A DNA stretch of 64,000 nucleotides from Streptomyces decoyicus (lineage in GTDB: Bacteria; Actinomycetota; Actinomycetes; Streptomycetales; Streptomycetaceae), in assembly GCF_019880305.1 (NCBI RefSeq), contig NZ_CP082301.1, positions 620,001 to 684,000 of the forward strand. Direction: 5' to 3'. Shown here in pieces: positions 40,943-47,900 of this stretch. The stretch's first letter is position 1. Every line of letters begins with the position of its first letter. The notes beneath the pieces were generated by a model that was not told the origin of the DNA, searched no databases, and was given only the letters and a program-made list of their open reading frames with translations. The position numbers and the translations under genes were made by a program.

Positions 40943-41230
40943 ATGCGCACTGCCCGCACCCTGTTCGCCTCAGCCGTCATCACCGCGGTTTTCGCGGTGA
41001 CGGCTCCCACCGCGATCGCCACGCCCGCGGTCGAGGACAGCGCCACGGTCAGCGCAACCTCGGCACACGGCGACGGCGACGACCATCACCGCAGGGGTGA
41101 CCGCGACCGCGACCACCACTGGTACGGCCACCACAGGCACCACCACTGCAAGCACGGCCACCACAGGCACCACTACCGCCACCACCGTCCGGTCGGCGGT
41201 ATGCACACCGGCGGCGGGGCCATGCGCTAG
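40943..41230 (+). CDS. Secreted histidine-rich small protein
   Basis: 95 residues. An N-terminal signal peptide (MRTARTLFASAVITAVFAV, Ala-rich region, likely cleavage near ATA-TPA) is followed by a mature part dominated by His, Asp, Gly, Arg and Lys, including HHHCKHGHHRHHYRHHRP. Such composition suggests metal (Ni, Zn, Cu) or polyanion binding outside the cell, but no family is recognised. ATG 40943 is preferred over ATG 40937 because AAAGGAA is 7-8 nt from the former and almost touches the latter. It is followed by a perfect 20-bp hairpin and stands alone as a monocistronic unit. Confidence 0.75.
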   Translation: MRTARTLFASAVITAVFAVTAPTAIATPAVEDSATVSATSAHGDGDDHHRRGDRDRDHHWYGHHRHHHCKHGHHRHHYRHHRPVGGMHTGGGAMR

Positions 41231-41323
41231 GACCGGGGCCTGACACCAGGGTCGATTCGCCCCGCCTGACGGCAAGGGCCGGCATCGGCGCAATCGGCTC
41301 TCCCCGACTCCCGAGTCGACAGC

Positions 41324-41367
41324 ACCGAGTGGGTGCGGCAACAGCCTTGTTGCCGCACCCACTCGGT
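41324..41367 (+). terminator. Perfect 20-bp hairpin
   Basis: Arms 41324-41343 and 41348-41367 are exact inverted repeats (accgagtgggtgcggcaaca) around loop gcct. Located 93 bp after the His-rich gene and 98 bp before the CsbD gene; probable terminator of the former. Confidence 0.75.
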
Positions 41368-41465
41368 CCGTCCGGGCACCTCTCGGCGCCCTCCCGGGAA
41401 ATTTCTGCGTTTCCCGCAGAGTCCTGTAGGCACCGGAGTGATAACGCCGACGAAAGGATCGCATC

Positions 41466-41639
41466 ATGAGCGCCGTGGAGAAGGCGAAGGCCAAGACCGA
41501 GCAGGCGACCGGGAAGGCCGAAAAGGAAGTCGGCCGCACGGTCGGCAATGAGCGTCTCGAAGCCGACGGTGCCGTGCGCGAGTCCAAGGGATATCTGCGT
41601 GACGCAAAGGAAAAGGGCAAGGACGCCCTCAAGGACTGA
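41466..41639 (+). CDS. CsbD-like stress protein
   Basis: 57 residues, highly charged (Lys/Glu/Ala-rich), beginning MSAVEKAKAKTEQATGKAEK and ending KDALKD. Composition and the AxGKxEKxxGxxxGNxxLEAxG pattern match the CsbD family, small proteins of unknown mechanism induced by general stress (sigma-B-dependent in Bacillus). GAAAGGA lies 7 nt before ATG 41466. Perfect hairpins on both sides isolate it as its own transcription unit. Its proximity to a STAS regulator and gas-vesicle genes fits a stress neighbourhood. Confidence 0.85.
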   Translation: MSAVEKAKAKTEQATGKAEKEVGRTVGNERLEADGAVRESKGYLRDAKEKGKDALKD

Positions 41640-41650
41640 CGCCCGGCGGG

Positions 41651-41702
41651 TGTCAGGGAGGGGCGGGACCACGCAGGTGTGTGGTCCCGCCCCTCCCTGA
41701 CA
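41651..41702 (+). terminator. Perfect 22-bp hairpin after csbD-like gene
   Basis: Arms 41651-41672 and 41681-41702 are exact inverted repeats with an 8-nt loop (gcaggtgt). Begins 11 bp after the CsbD stop. Very stable; may be bidirectional. Confidence 0.8.
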
Positions 41703-41792
41703 TGCGTCACTCCTCGTCAATGCGACCGGCCGGACTTCCCCGCCATTCACCGGAGAGCGGAAAGGGCGCCGCAGGAAATCCCGGGCACCGGC

Positions 41793-41876
41793 CCTGTGCC
41801 TGTTCCTGTTCCTGTTCCTGTTCCTGTTCCTGTGCCTGTTCCTGTTCCTGTTCCTGTTCCTGTTCCTGTTCCTGTT
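41793..41876. repeat. Hexanucleotide microsatellite, 14 copies
   Basis: Fourteen tandem copies of CCTGTT/CCTGTG; copies 1 and 7 read CCTGTG and the other twelve CCTGTT. It lies between the CsbD hairpin and the gene at 42120. Frames through it give Pro-Val, Cys-Ser, Gly-Thr or Glu-Gln dipeptide runs, none of which looks like a real protein. Confidence 0.97.
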
Positions 41877-42119
41877 CCTCCAAGAGCGTCGACGGCGTCG
41901 TCACTGTCCGTGGAGAGGAGCCGTGGAGAGGAGCCCGTGGCGCGGCAGCAGCCCGTAGTGGGGCCCGCCCCGGAGCCTCCACCGGCTCCCTCCACGCACC
42001 GGGCCCTTCGTCCCTGTCACGCCAGGGGAACAGCAGCGACACCCCAGCGGCCGAGTACCGGACTCACGAGTAGCCGACAGCGATTCGCCGTGGCGGTCCA
42101 TGCCTGATAGGGAGGTGCC

Positions 42120-42389
42120 ATGAGCGATATACCTCCGGTTTTGACCGTGACCGCCATCAGCACCATCGGCGTCACTGATGTTCACGACGAGAACGCGGAC
42201 TCCTGGGTGGTGATCGAGACCGCTGAGCAGGGACAACTGCTGCTGAACCTGCCCGGCCCCCTGTACGAGGCCGCGGTCCAGGCGACCAAGCTCCCGGCAG
42301 ACCAGCCCGGCCCCGGCCGTCTGGCGCTCACCGAGGCCGAGATCGCCGCCTACCGCGCCCACATCGCCGCCGTGGCCGACAACGGCTGA
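42120..42389 (+). CDS. Small conserved-looking hypothetical protein
   Basis: 89 residues, acidic, no signal peptide or membrane segment. Starts MSDIPPVLTVTAISTIGVTD and has a mixed alpha/beta look with a helical C-terminus (LTEAEIAAYRAHIAAVADNG). GGGAGG sits 4-5 nt before ATG 42120, and codon bias is typical for the genome, so the gene is probably real. I do not recognise the family. It stands alone, with the microsatellite upstream and degraded sequence downstream. Confidence 0.7.
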   Translation: MSDIPPVLTVTAISTIGVTDVHDENADSWVVIETAEQGQLLLNLPGPLYEAAVQATKLPADQPGPGRLALTEAEIAAYRAHIAAVADNG

Positions 42390-42740
42390 GGACGGCCCTG
42401 TAGGCCCGCCGCGCGGCTGGACAGCGCCGTCGCGGCGGTCGGGGCTGGAGCTGATCATGGGCGCCCGTGGCCGCTCGTCGGCGGCGCCGCGGTGTGGCTG
42501 CAGTCGGCGCTGCCGTGGAAGGCGACGAGTCTGCACGTGCCGACTAGGGCCGTCCGCCCCGACGGCCTGTCGACGATCAAGCTCGACCGGCCGCTCCGCG
42601 ACTGCTTCCGGCGGAAGGTCGGATCGCCCACGGCAACTGGGAGCGACTGCTCGCGCGCTGAGCCGCTCCTGCTGAGATGCGGTGCGCGGGCGGGAGCGCG
42701 TCGCGCGTTTCAATGCGCGGAAAGCGGTAACGCGTTGTTC
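42390..42740. other. Intergenic region with a possible gene remnant
   Basis: 351 bp with no intact gene. At 42608-42661 the plus strand reads PAEGRIAHGNWERLLAR then stop, which resembles the extreme C-terminus of TIM-barrel amidohydrolases (the I-x-x-x-N-x-x-x-L-L end). No upstream frame supports a full gene, so at most it is a remnant. Confidence 0.25.
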
Positions 42741-43034
42741 ATGTCCAGACGCGCTCGTTACAGCAGCAACGAAGCAGCGAAGGCCGTCGTCGTCATTGCC
42801 GACCTCACTGCGTTGATTCTCGGTCTGTGGATTCTCTTCGCCCTCCTCGACGCAAATCGCGCCAACGACCTGGTCAACTTCGTCCACACGGTGGCCGGTT
42901 GGCTGGCCGGTTGGTCGCACGACCTGTTCACCATGGACACCGCATGGGTGCGGACCGTGCTGAACTACGGGCTGCCCGCCGTGGTCTACCTGTGCCTCGG
43001 CCACATGCTGGCCGCCCGGCTCCGCCGCGCCTAA
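42741..43034 (+). CDS. Small two-TM membrane protein, unknown function
   Basis: 97 residues with two hydrophobic segments: AVVVIADLTALILGLWILFALL near residues 15-36 and VLNYGLPAVVYLCLGHMLAA near 73-92. A central amphipathic stretch has paired Trp residues (VAGWLAGWSHDLF). The N-terminus is basic (MSRRARYSS), suggesting it faces the cytoplasm. The start at 42741 is chosen because upstream in-frame sequence is not protein-like; the ribosome site is weak. No family recognised. Confidence 0.65.
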   Translation: MSRRARYSSNEAAKAVVVIADLTALILGLWILFALLDANRANDLVNFVHTVAGWLAGWSHDLFTMDTAWVRTVLNYGLPAVVYLCLGHMLAARLRRA

Positions 43035-43233
43035 AGGCTCGCTCCACGGAAGGCTCCACGGAAGTGGGAGCGAGAGCCCTCTGTGCGTGCGGGGCCTTGG
43101 AGGAGTTCCCTGGCCTGGAGGGCGGTCCAGAGCTCCGCGAGGTCGCCGGTCGTGGCGAGGGTGCGCCCCGTGAGCAAGGCCGGGGGCCGGAGCCGGGGCA
43201 ACCGTTCTGCGGGCCCGTTGCGTCGGCATAGAT

Positions 43234-44082
43234 ATGTCGACTGTTGGTTCCCTCCTGCGGAAGGCGCTTCTCTTTGCCTGGCTGGAGACGCGCTGCTGTG
43301 CCTTCGCCATCGCGCTGCTGTCGGGTGTGGCCGTGTCCCAGGCGCTGCCGCAGCTGCCGATCGCCCGATATGACCTGCTGGTCGCCTACGGAGTGCTGCT
43401 GACGGCGGTGTTCCTGGCCTGCCGCTGGGAGAGCGGGCGCGACCTCGCGGTCATCGCGGTGTGCCATGTGATCGGGCTGGCCTTCGAGGTGGTGAAGGTC
43501 GCCCTCGGGTCCTGGAGCTATCCGGAGCCTGCCGTGCTGAAGTTCGCCGGCGTGCCCCTGTACGGCGGGTTCCTGTACGCCGCGGTGGGCAGCTACGTCT
43601 GCCGCGCCTGGCATGTGATGGACCTGGAGCTGGTCCGCTACCGCGCCGGAGCCACCTCGGTGGTGGCCGTGGCGATCTACGCGAACTTCTTCAGCCATCA
43701 CTGGCTCCCGGACCTGCGCTGGCCCCTCGCCGTCGCGCTGCTCGCGGCCACGGCCGGGACCCAGGTGGCATTCACCGTCGGGCACACCCGCCACCGCATG
43801 CCCCTTGCGCTCGGCTTCACCCTGATCGGCTTCTTCCTGTGGCTGGCGGAGAACATCGCCACGTACCTCGGCGCCTGGCGCTACCCCCATCAGCTGCACG
43901 GCTGGCAGCCCGTCGCCGGAGAGAAGATCGGAGCCTGGGCACTCCTGATCAGCGTGACGTTCGTCCTGGTCGCCTGGGCCAAGGGCAAGCGCGACCCCGG
44001 CAGGGGCCCGGCCGGCGGTGTACCGGACCCCGACGCCAGGGCCGCCGGCATACCGGCCCCTGGCGCCAGGGCCGCCGGCTGA
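43234..44082 (+). CDS. DUF817-family integral membrane protein
   Basis: 282 residues with about eight hydrophobic segments. Sequence features such as GGFLYAAVGSYVCRAW, YANFFSHHWLPDLRW and GEKIGAWALLI match the DUF817 family of bacterial membrane proteins of unknown function. The extreme C-terminus is a hydrophilic repeat (PDARAAG, PGARAAG) produced by a short DNA duplication. The ribosome site before ATG 43234 is weak. It converges on the gas-vesicle operon with 6 bp between its stop and that of gvpK. Confidence 0.8.
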   Translation: MSTVGSLLRKALLFAWLETRCCAFAIALLSGVAVSQALPQLPIARYDLLVAYGVLLTAVFLACRWESGRDLAVIAVCHVIGLAFEVVKVALGSWSYPEPAVLKFAGVPLYGGFLYAAVGSYVCRAWHVMDLELVRYRAGATSVVAVAIYANFFSHHWLPDLRWPLAVALLAATAGTQVAFTVGHTRHRMPLALGFTLIGFFLWLAENIATYLGAWRYPHQLHGWQPVAGEKIGAWALLISVTFVLVAWAKGKRDPGRGPAGGVPDPDARAAGIPAPGARAAG

Positions 44083-44088
44083 AAACCC

Positions 44089-44385
44089 TCAGTTCCGCGG
44101 CAGGAGGGAGCCCAGGGGGCCGAGATCGAGGTTGAGGTCTTCGAGGCGCAGGCCGTGCTGATCGCACAGCTCGGTCATCCGCTCTTCGAGGTGCATCAGG
44201 GTCTCGCCGATCTGTTCCACCTGCGCGTCGCTCAGGTCTCCCTGTTCCACCCGGCGGAGCGCCTGCCGTTCCATCAACTGCCGCAGGAGTTCCACCACGG
44301 TGAGTACCAACGAGACCAGGTCGCGCCCCATTTGTTCACGGTCGATGTCGAGTCTGCCCTCGCGCGCACCGGTTCGATCCGTCAT
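44089..44385 (-). CDS. gvpK: Gas vesicle protein GvpK
   Basis: 98 residues, mostly helical. LDIDREQMGRDLVSLVLTVV and LLRQLMERQALRRVEQGDL with the LEERMTELCDQHGLRLEDLN region are the typical GvpK signature. GvpK is an assembly/accessory protein of gas vesicles. Last gene of the operon; its ATG overlaps the gvpS stop as ATGA. A frame extends upstream to 44619 but that part is antisense-like and overlaps gvpS. Confidence 0.93.
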   Translation of the reverse strand: MTDRTGAREGRLDIDREQMGRDLVSLVLTVVELLRQLMERQALRRVEQGDLSDAQVEQIGETLMHLEERMTELCDQHGLRLEDLNLDLGPLGSLLPRN

Positions 44386-44612
44386 AGCGGGCCCGAGTCC
44401 GACCACGGCGCGGGCACCCGTTCGCTGACCGACGACAGCAGTGCGTGCAAGGAGAGCCGCACCAGAGGCACATCGGCGATGGCGATGACCAGGTCCCCGC
44501 TGATGACGACCCCCGTGGACAGCACGCGGTCGAGAAGGTCGACCAACGGGACACCGATGGGCCCGGTGAGCGGGCCCGGCGTCTCCCAGGGGACGGGATG
44601 CGGAGCGGACAC
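44382..44612 (-). CDS. gvpS: Gas vesicle protein GvpS (GvpA-like)
   Basis: 76 residues of the GvpA/J/S superfamily: LVDLLDRVLSTGVVISGDLVI and VPLVRLSLHALLSSV are the small amphipathic shell-type repeat. Starts at GTG 44612 with GGGAGG 8 nt upstream, 3 bp after gvpL; overlaps gvpK by 4 nt. Minor shell or nucleation component in actinobacterial clusters. Confidence 0.9.
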   Translation of the reverse strand: MSAPHPVPWETPGPLTGPIGVPLVDLLDRVLSTGVVISGDLVIAIADVPLVRLSLHALLSSVSERVPAPWSDSGPL

Positions 44613-44615
44613 GGC

Positions 44616-45431
44616 TCATACCTCCCCGACGAAGGAGTACGGGACCCAGGGGCCCGACACCTCGACGTCCGCTCCGGTGCGGTGTCGCAGGCCCGCCACC
44701 GCCTCCAGCAGTCTCCTGACGCGCACGGATGACACCAGATAGGTGGCATTGAGGATCTGTAGGCGGTGCTTCTCCCCCGTCAGCTCCGGACCGTGCGGGC
44801 GCAGCCGGCGGGTCGCGGTGGCCAGGCGGCTCAGGGCGGTGTCGATGTCCTCGGCGGTCCGCAGCGCGCGGTCATGGTGCTGCTCCCGTGCCCGGTGCAG
44901 GCCCCGCTTCCGTTCCAGGTAGGCGCGGCCCGCTCCGCCCCCCGCCCCGCCGCCGCTCCGGTGAGGTCCGGGGGGCGCGGTCGCGGCGGGCCCGGGGGCG
45001 GTCGCGGGCAGATAGACCTTCACCCCCCATTCGGCGTGGCCTTCGACGCGTGCCAGTACTGCGGCGAACCGGTCGGCATCGGCTTCCAGTGCCTGCCGCG
45101 CCCGCTCGTCGCCCCGGTAGAGCGTGGCCAGCGCCAGCGGCGCCGTGGGCCCGCAGGCGGCGGCCGCGGTCACCACATCGTGGTGGGCGCGTGCACAGTG
45201 CTCCAGTTCTTCCCGGTCCGACAGCCGCTGCTGCCATGCGTCCTCGGTGAACCCGGCAGCGGGTACGTGCTGGACGACCGCCGTGAGGGCCCCGAACCGC
45301 AGACCGCGCACGGGGAAGCCGTCCGCCAGGCCGGCGAGTCCGGTGAGGGCCGCCGGATCGAGCTGCCGGCACACGGCAAAGACATAGGTCGCGGTGGCCG
45401 TCTCGGGGGTACCGGGCCACTCCGTCGTCAT
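44616..45431 (-). CDS. gvpL: Gas vesicle protein GvpL (GvpF/L family)
   Basis: 271 residues. N-terminal ATYVFAVCRQLD strand, central HCARAHHDVVTAAAA and PLALATLYRGDERARQAL segments, EWGVKVYL, and C-terminal NATYLVSSVRVRRLLEAV plus SGPWVPYSFV are the GvpF/L pattern. A Gly/Pro-rich linker (about residues 145-170) interrupts the fold. GvpF/L proteins take part in vesicle assembly and can bind the inner shell. Its ATG overlaps the gvpJ stop by 4 nt, so translation is coupled. Confidence 0.93.
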   Translation of the reverse strand: MTTEWPGTPETATATYVFAVCRQLDPAALTGLAGLADGFPVRGLRFGALTAVVQHVPAAGFTEDAWQQRLSDREELEHCARAHHDVVTAAAACGPTAPLALATLYRGDERARQALEADADRFAAVLARVEGHAEWGVKVYLPATAPGPAATAPPGPHRSGGGAGGGAGRAYLERKRGLHRAREQHHDRALRTAEDIDTALSRLATATRRLRPHGPELTGEKHRLQILNATYLVSSVRVRRLLEAVAGLRHRTGADVEVSGPWVPYSFVGEV

Positions 45432-45796
45432 GTCGCCGCCCCTGCCGTGTCCTTGTCCTTCGACCGGTCAGCGGGCGAGTCGTCGTCGCCGGACTCCAGT
45501 GCGTCCACACGCTCGCGCAACCGGCGGTTCTCCTCCCGCAGCTCGTTCTGCGCCGCCTTGGAACTGAGCGCGGGGTCGGTCTCCCACCAGTCGATACCGG
45601 CCTTCCTGGCCGTCTCCACGGACGAGACGAACAGGCGCAGCCGGATGGTGAGCAGCTCGATGTCGAGAAGGTCGATCTTGATGTCACCGGCGATGACGAT
45701 CCCCTTGTCGAGGACGCGTTCGAGGATGTCGGCGAGGTTCGAGGTAGTCGGACCGTTGGCAGGAGGAGCGCCCCATCTCTCATCGACGTCGGTCAC
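45428..45796 (-). CDS. gvpJ: Gas vesicle protein GvpJ (GvpA-like)
   Basis: 122 residues. GvpA-type core LADILERVLDKGIVIAGDIK with LLDIELLTIRLRLFVSSVETA, followed by a coiled-coil tail (LREENRRLRERVDALES) and a charged end. GTG 45796 is selected because GGAGG lies 7 nt upstream; the frame extends to 45898 without a matching site. GvpJ is a minor component that helps shape the conical caps. 119 bp separate it from gvpG, leaving room for an internal promoter. Confidence 0.92.
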   Translation of the reverse strand: MTDVDERWGAPPANGPTTSNLADILERVLDKGIVIAGDIKIDLLDIELLTIRLRLFVSSVETARKAGIDWWETDPALSSKAAQNELREENRRLRERVDALESGDDDSPADRSKDKDTAGAAT

Positions 45797-45915
45797 GTGG
45801 TCCCTCCTTCCTTCGTCGTGGTCGCGTGCGGCAGGTGACCGCCGGCCAGGGCGGCTGCCGGCCTGGCTCCCGTTCGTCGGGCGCTCCGGGCGTGACACCT
45901 CTCCCCGGCGGCCGG

Positions 45916-46140
45916 TCAGCTCTCGTACAGCAGGTCGAGCAGCTGCTCCTCTTCGTATTCGAACGCCTCTTTGCTGAGGTGCCCGGACTCGAATTCATGG
46001 TTCAGCGCGGCGAGCCGGGCGCGGATCACGGACGGGTCGTGCAGCTCGCGGTCGGCCGCCTGGGCGAGTTGGTCGGCCACCCAGACCACACCCCGCACGG
46101 GGGCGAGCGGCAGGGTGAGCACGCCGCTGATCAGCCCCAT
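45916..46140 (-). CDS. gvpG: Gas vesicle protein GvpG
   Basis: 74 residues: MGLISGVLTLPLAPVRGVVW, then VADQLAQAADRELHDP and FEYEEEQLLDLLYES. The hydrophobic N-terminal segment and acidic helical C-terminus are typical of GvpG, an assembly protein. The ATG follows the gvpF stop after a single base. An open frame upstream to 46305 is antisense-like and overlaps gvpF. Confidence 0.92.
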   Translation of the reverse strand: MGLISGVLTLPLAPVRGVVWVADQLAQAADRELHDPSVIRARLAALNHEFESGHLSKEAFEYEEEQLLDLLYES

Positions 46141-46141
46141 C

Positions 46142-46888
46142 TCAGCCTCCGGCCCGGCCCGCGAGCGCGCGTGGTTCGAGGAAGCTGTAGCAGGGCAGCG
46201 GGCCCGCCACCCGTAGTACGACGCGATCGCGGCGGTGCCGGGCGAGAGACTCCGCCTCCGCGGCGAAGTCGGCGCTGTCGCTCCGGTCCACCAGGAAGGA
46301 CACATTGACCTGGCACCCGGAGACCTCCGGCCCGGCGGAGACCGCGTGCGCCCGGGGCGTCAGCGCGCGCACGATTTCGTGACCCGCTTCGGCGGCCCGG
46401 CGCGACAGCGCGGTGGCCACCGCCTCTCCGAGACGCATATTCGCCTCGTAGCTCGGTTGCCGGCGCACCGCTTCCCGCAGCCCGCGGATGGTGGCATCGC
46501 CTTTGACCAGCGCGGCGAGCGAGTCGTCGGCCGGCATCGCCTTGACGTTGATCTCGACCCGGCCCGCGAGGTCCGCCAGGGCCTCCAGATGACGCTCCTC
46601 GGCGTCCGAAAGCTGTCGGCGGACCACTGCTTCGTCCGGCGCGACCATGCCGAACCGCATGGGCAGCACCGGCCCGTCTTCGGCCAGGGCCAGCAGCAGT
46701 TCCTGGTGCGCCATGAGGTCGCGGCGACGGGCGCGCAGCTTCGGCGGCGCCTGGCTCACGACCGCGGCAACGCGGCCCTCGACCATGCGCTCCACGGTCC
46801 CCGGGGGCTCCCCCACTCCGCCCAGGTGCGAGGGCAGCGGGTGCTCGGCCCGGACGATGCCGTAGACGTAGATGCCGTCGTCCGTCAC
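46142..46888 (-). CDS. gvpF: Gas vesicle protein GvpF (GvpF/L family)
   Basis: 248 residues. GIYVYGIVRAEHP at the N-terminus, LMAHQELLLALAEDGPVLPMRFGMV in the middle, VEINVKAM and QVNVSFLVDRSDSADFAAEA near the C-terminus, ending VAGPLPCYSFL, all matching GvpF/L. Starts at GTG 46888 with GGAG 7 nt upstream, 3 bp after gvpA. Second GvpF/L paralogue besides the 45431-44616 gene; both are normal in Streptomyces clusters. Confidence 0.94.
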   Translation of the reverse strand: MTDDGIYVYGIVRAEHPLPSHLGGVGEPPGTVERMVEGRVAAVVSQAPPKLRARRRDLMAHQELLLALAEDGPVLPMRFGMVAPDEAVVRRQLSDAEERHLEALADLAGRVEINVKAMPADDSLAALVKGDATIRGLREAVRRQPSYEANMRLGEAVATALSRRAAEAGHEIVRALTPRAHAVSAGPEVSGCQVNVSFLVDRSDSADFAAEAESLARHRRDRVVLRVAGPLPCYSFLEPRALAGRAGG

Positions 46889-46891
46889 TGG

Positions 46892-47365
46892 TCACTCCTC
46901 CTCTGACTGCCGCCGGCGGGAGGCGGCTCCGGACCGGGCGGAACCGCTGCGCCGCTTCTTCTTCGGCTGCGCTTCCTCCTCGGCGTCGTCGTCCGAGTCG
47001 TCGCCCCCGCCCACCACCGAGCGGACGGTGTCGCCGATTGACGAGGCGGCCTTTTGCGCCTTGCGCTTTCCGATGCTCTTGGCGGCCTGGCCGCTGAAGA
47101 GCTCGGGGACGGTCACGCTGCCCGAATCGCGCTCCAGATCCAGTCGATTGCACGCCTCCGCAAAACGCAGGTACGTATCGACGCTGGCCACCACGATGCG
47201 GGCATCGATCTTGAGGATCTCGATCCCGACCAGGGACACCCGTATGAACACATCGATGACCATCCCCCGGTCCAGGATGAGTTCCATCACGTCGTAGAGC
47301 GTGCCGGCTCTCGGCGGGCAGGGAATGACCTCGCCGGACATGCCTGAATAAGTCGTGGTGGCCAT
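46892..47365 (-). CDS. gvpA: Major gas vesicle shell protein GvpA (long form)
   Basis: 157 residues. The shell core spans roughly residues 22-90: TLYDVMELILDRGMVIDVFI, VSLVGIEILKIDARIVVASV and YLRFAEACNRLDL. Haloarchaeal and cyanobacterial GvpA end at about 70-75 residues. Here a further 70 residues follow, with an acidic run (GGGDDSDDDAEEEA) and a basic tail (KKKRRSGSARSGAASRRR). A tail occurs in actinobacterial homologues, but its function is unknown. GAAAGGG lies 8 nt before the ATG; the gene begins 35 bp after gvpO. Forms the hollow protein shell wall. Confidence 0.94.
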   Translation of the reverse strand: MATTTYSGMSGEVIPCPPRAGTLYDVMELILDRGMVIDVFIRVSLVGIEILKIDARIVVASVDTYLRFAEACNRLDLERDSGSVTVPELFSGQAAKSIGKRKAQKAASSIGDTVRSVVGGGDDSDDDAEEEAQPKKKRRSGSARSGAASRRRQSEEE

Positions 47366-47400
47366 CTGGAGTGCCCTTTCAGCTGGTCAGCGCGGTGCGT

Positions 47401-47721
47401 TCACTGGTCGGCCGCACCACGTCGGTACCGGTGGGTCCGGTAGTACTCGAGCAGCTCGCCGTCGTCGTCGAGCTTCACCTCGTAGGTCGCGAGAAGGCTC
47501 GTGGTGTCCGGAATCCGCGCCAGCTCCAGCACGTCCACCTCGACACACCAGCCGTCGTCGGTGCGCCGTACCGCCGTGACACCTTCCACCCGGTGACTGA
47601 TCAGGCTCTGCAACATCTCAGCGGCCCGGCGAGCCACCGCACCGGGATCGTTCGTCGGCTTCTTCTTGTCTTTCCGGGCAGCCGAGGACGACCGAACCCG
47701 CGTTCGGGATTGTTCTGCCAT
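47401..47721 (-). CDS. gvpO: Gas vesicle protein GvpO
   Basis: 106 residues: a basic, disordered N-terminus (RTRVRSSSAARKDKKKP) followed by the GvpO domain, AEMLQSLISHRVEGVTAV, WCVEVDVLELARIPDTTSLL and TYEVKLDDDGELLEYYRTHRY. First gene of the operon, so its upstream region (47722-47843) should contain the operon promoter; I could not identify one confidently. GvpO is required for vesicle formation and may act early or as a regulator. Confidence 0.93.
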   Translation of the reverse strand: MAEQSRTRVRSSSAARKDKKKPTNDPGAVARRAAEMLQSLISHRVEGVTAVRRTDDGWCVEVDVLELARIPDTTSLLATYEVKLDDDGELLEYYRTHRYRRGAADQ

Positions 47722-47843
47722 ACACCAAGTCTCGTCGCCCTCGTGACCTGTGCATCTTCAATGGGGCCAAATGATGCGACCCGGCGGGACGACGACGGCA
47801 CGAGAGGACCGGCGGCGGCAGCCCGGGCCGCGGGGAACGCACA

Positions 47844-47878
47844 ATGCCTTCCGGTTCTGTGGCAGAACCGGAAGGCAT
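47844..47878 (-). terminator. Terminator hairpin after protease gene
   Basis: Perfect 15-bp inverted repeat (atgccttccggttct / agaaccggaaggcat) with a 5-nt loop, 22 bp downstream of the protease stop. Confidence 0.8.
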
Positions 47879-47900
47879 CCATGGCGCGTGACGTGGTGGT

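Noticed and set aside
41679..42107. 142-codon plus frame containing a Pro-Val dipeptide run
   Set aside because: Generated by the hexanucleotide array; no ribosome site, no conserved sequence, overlaps the hairpin. Alternative frames give equally artificial Cys-Ser, Gly-Thr and Glu-Gln runs.
43070..43230. Minus-strand peptide LTGRTLATTGDLAELWTALQ as a gene end
   Set aside because: It reads like a protein C-terminus ending at 43032, but no upstream start or continuing frame exists because the DUF817 gene begins at once; at most a remnant.
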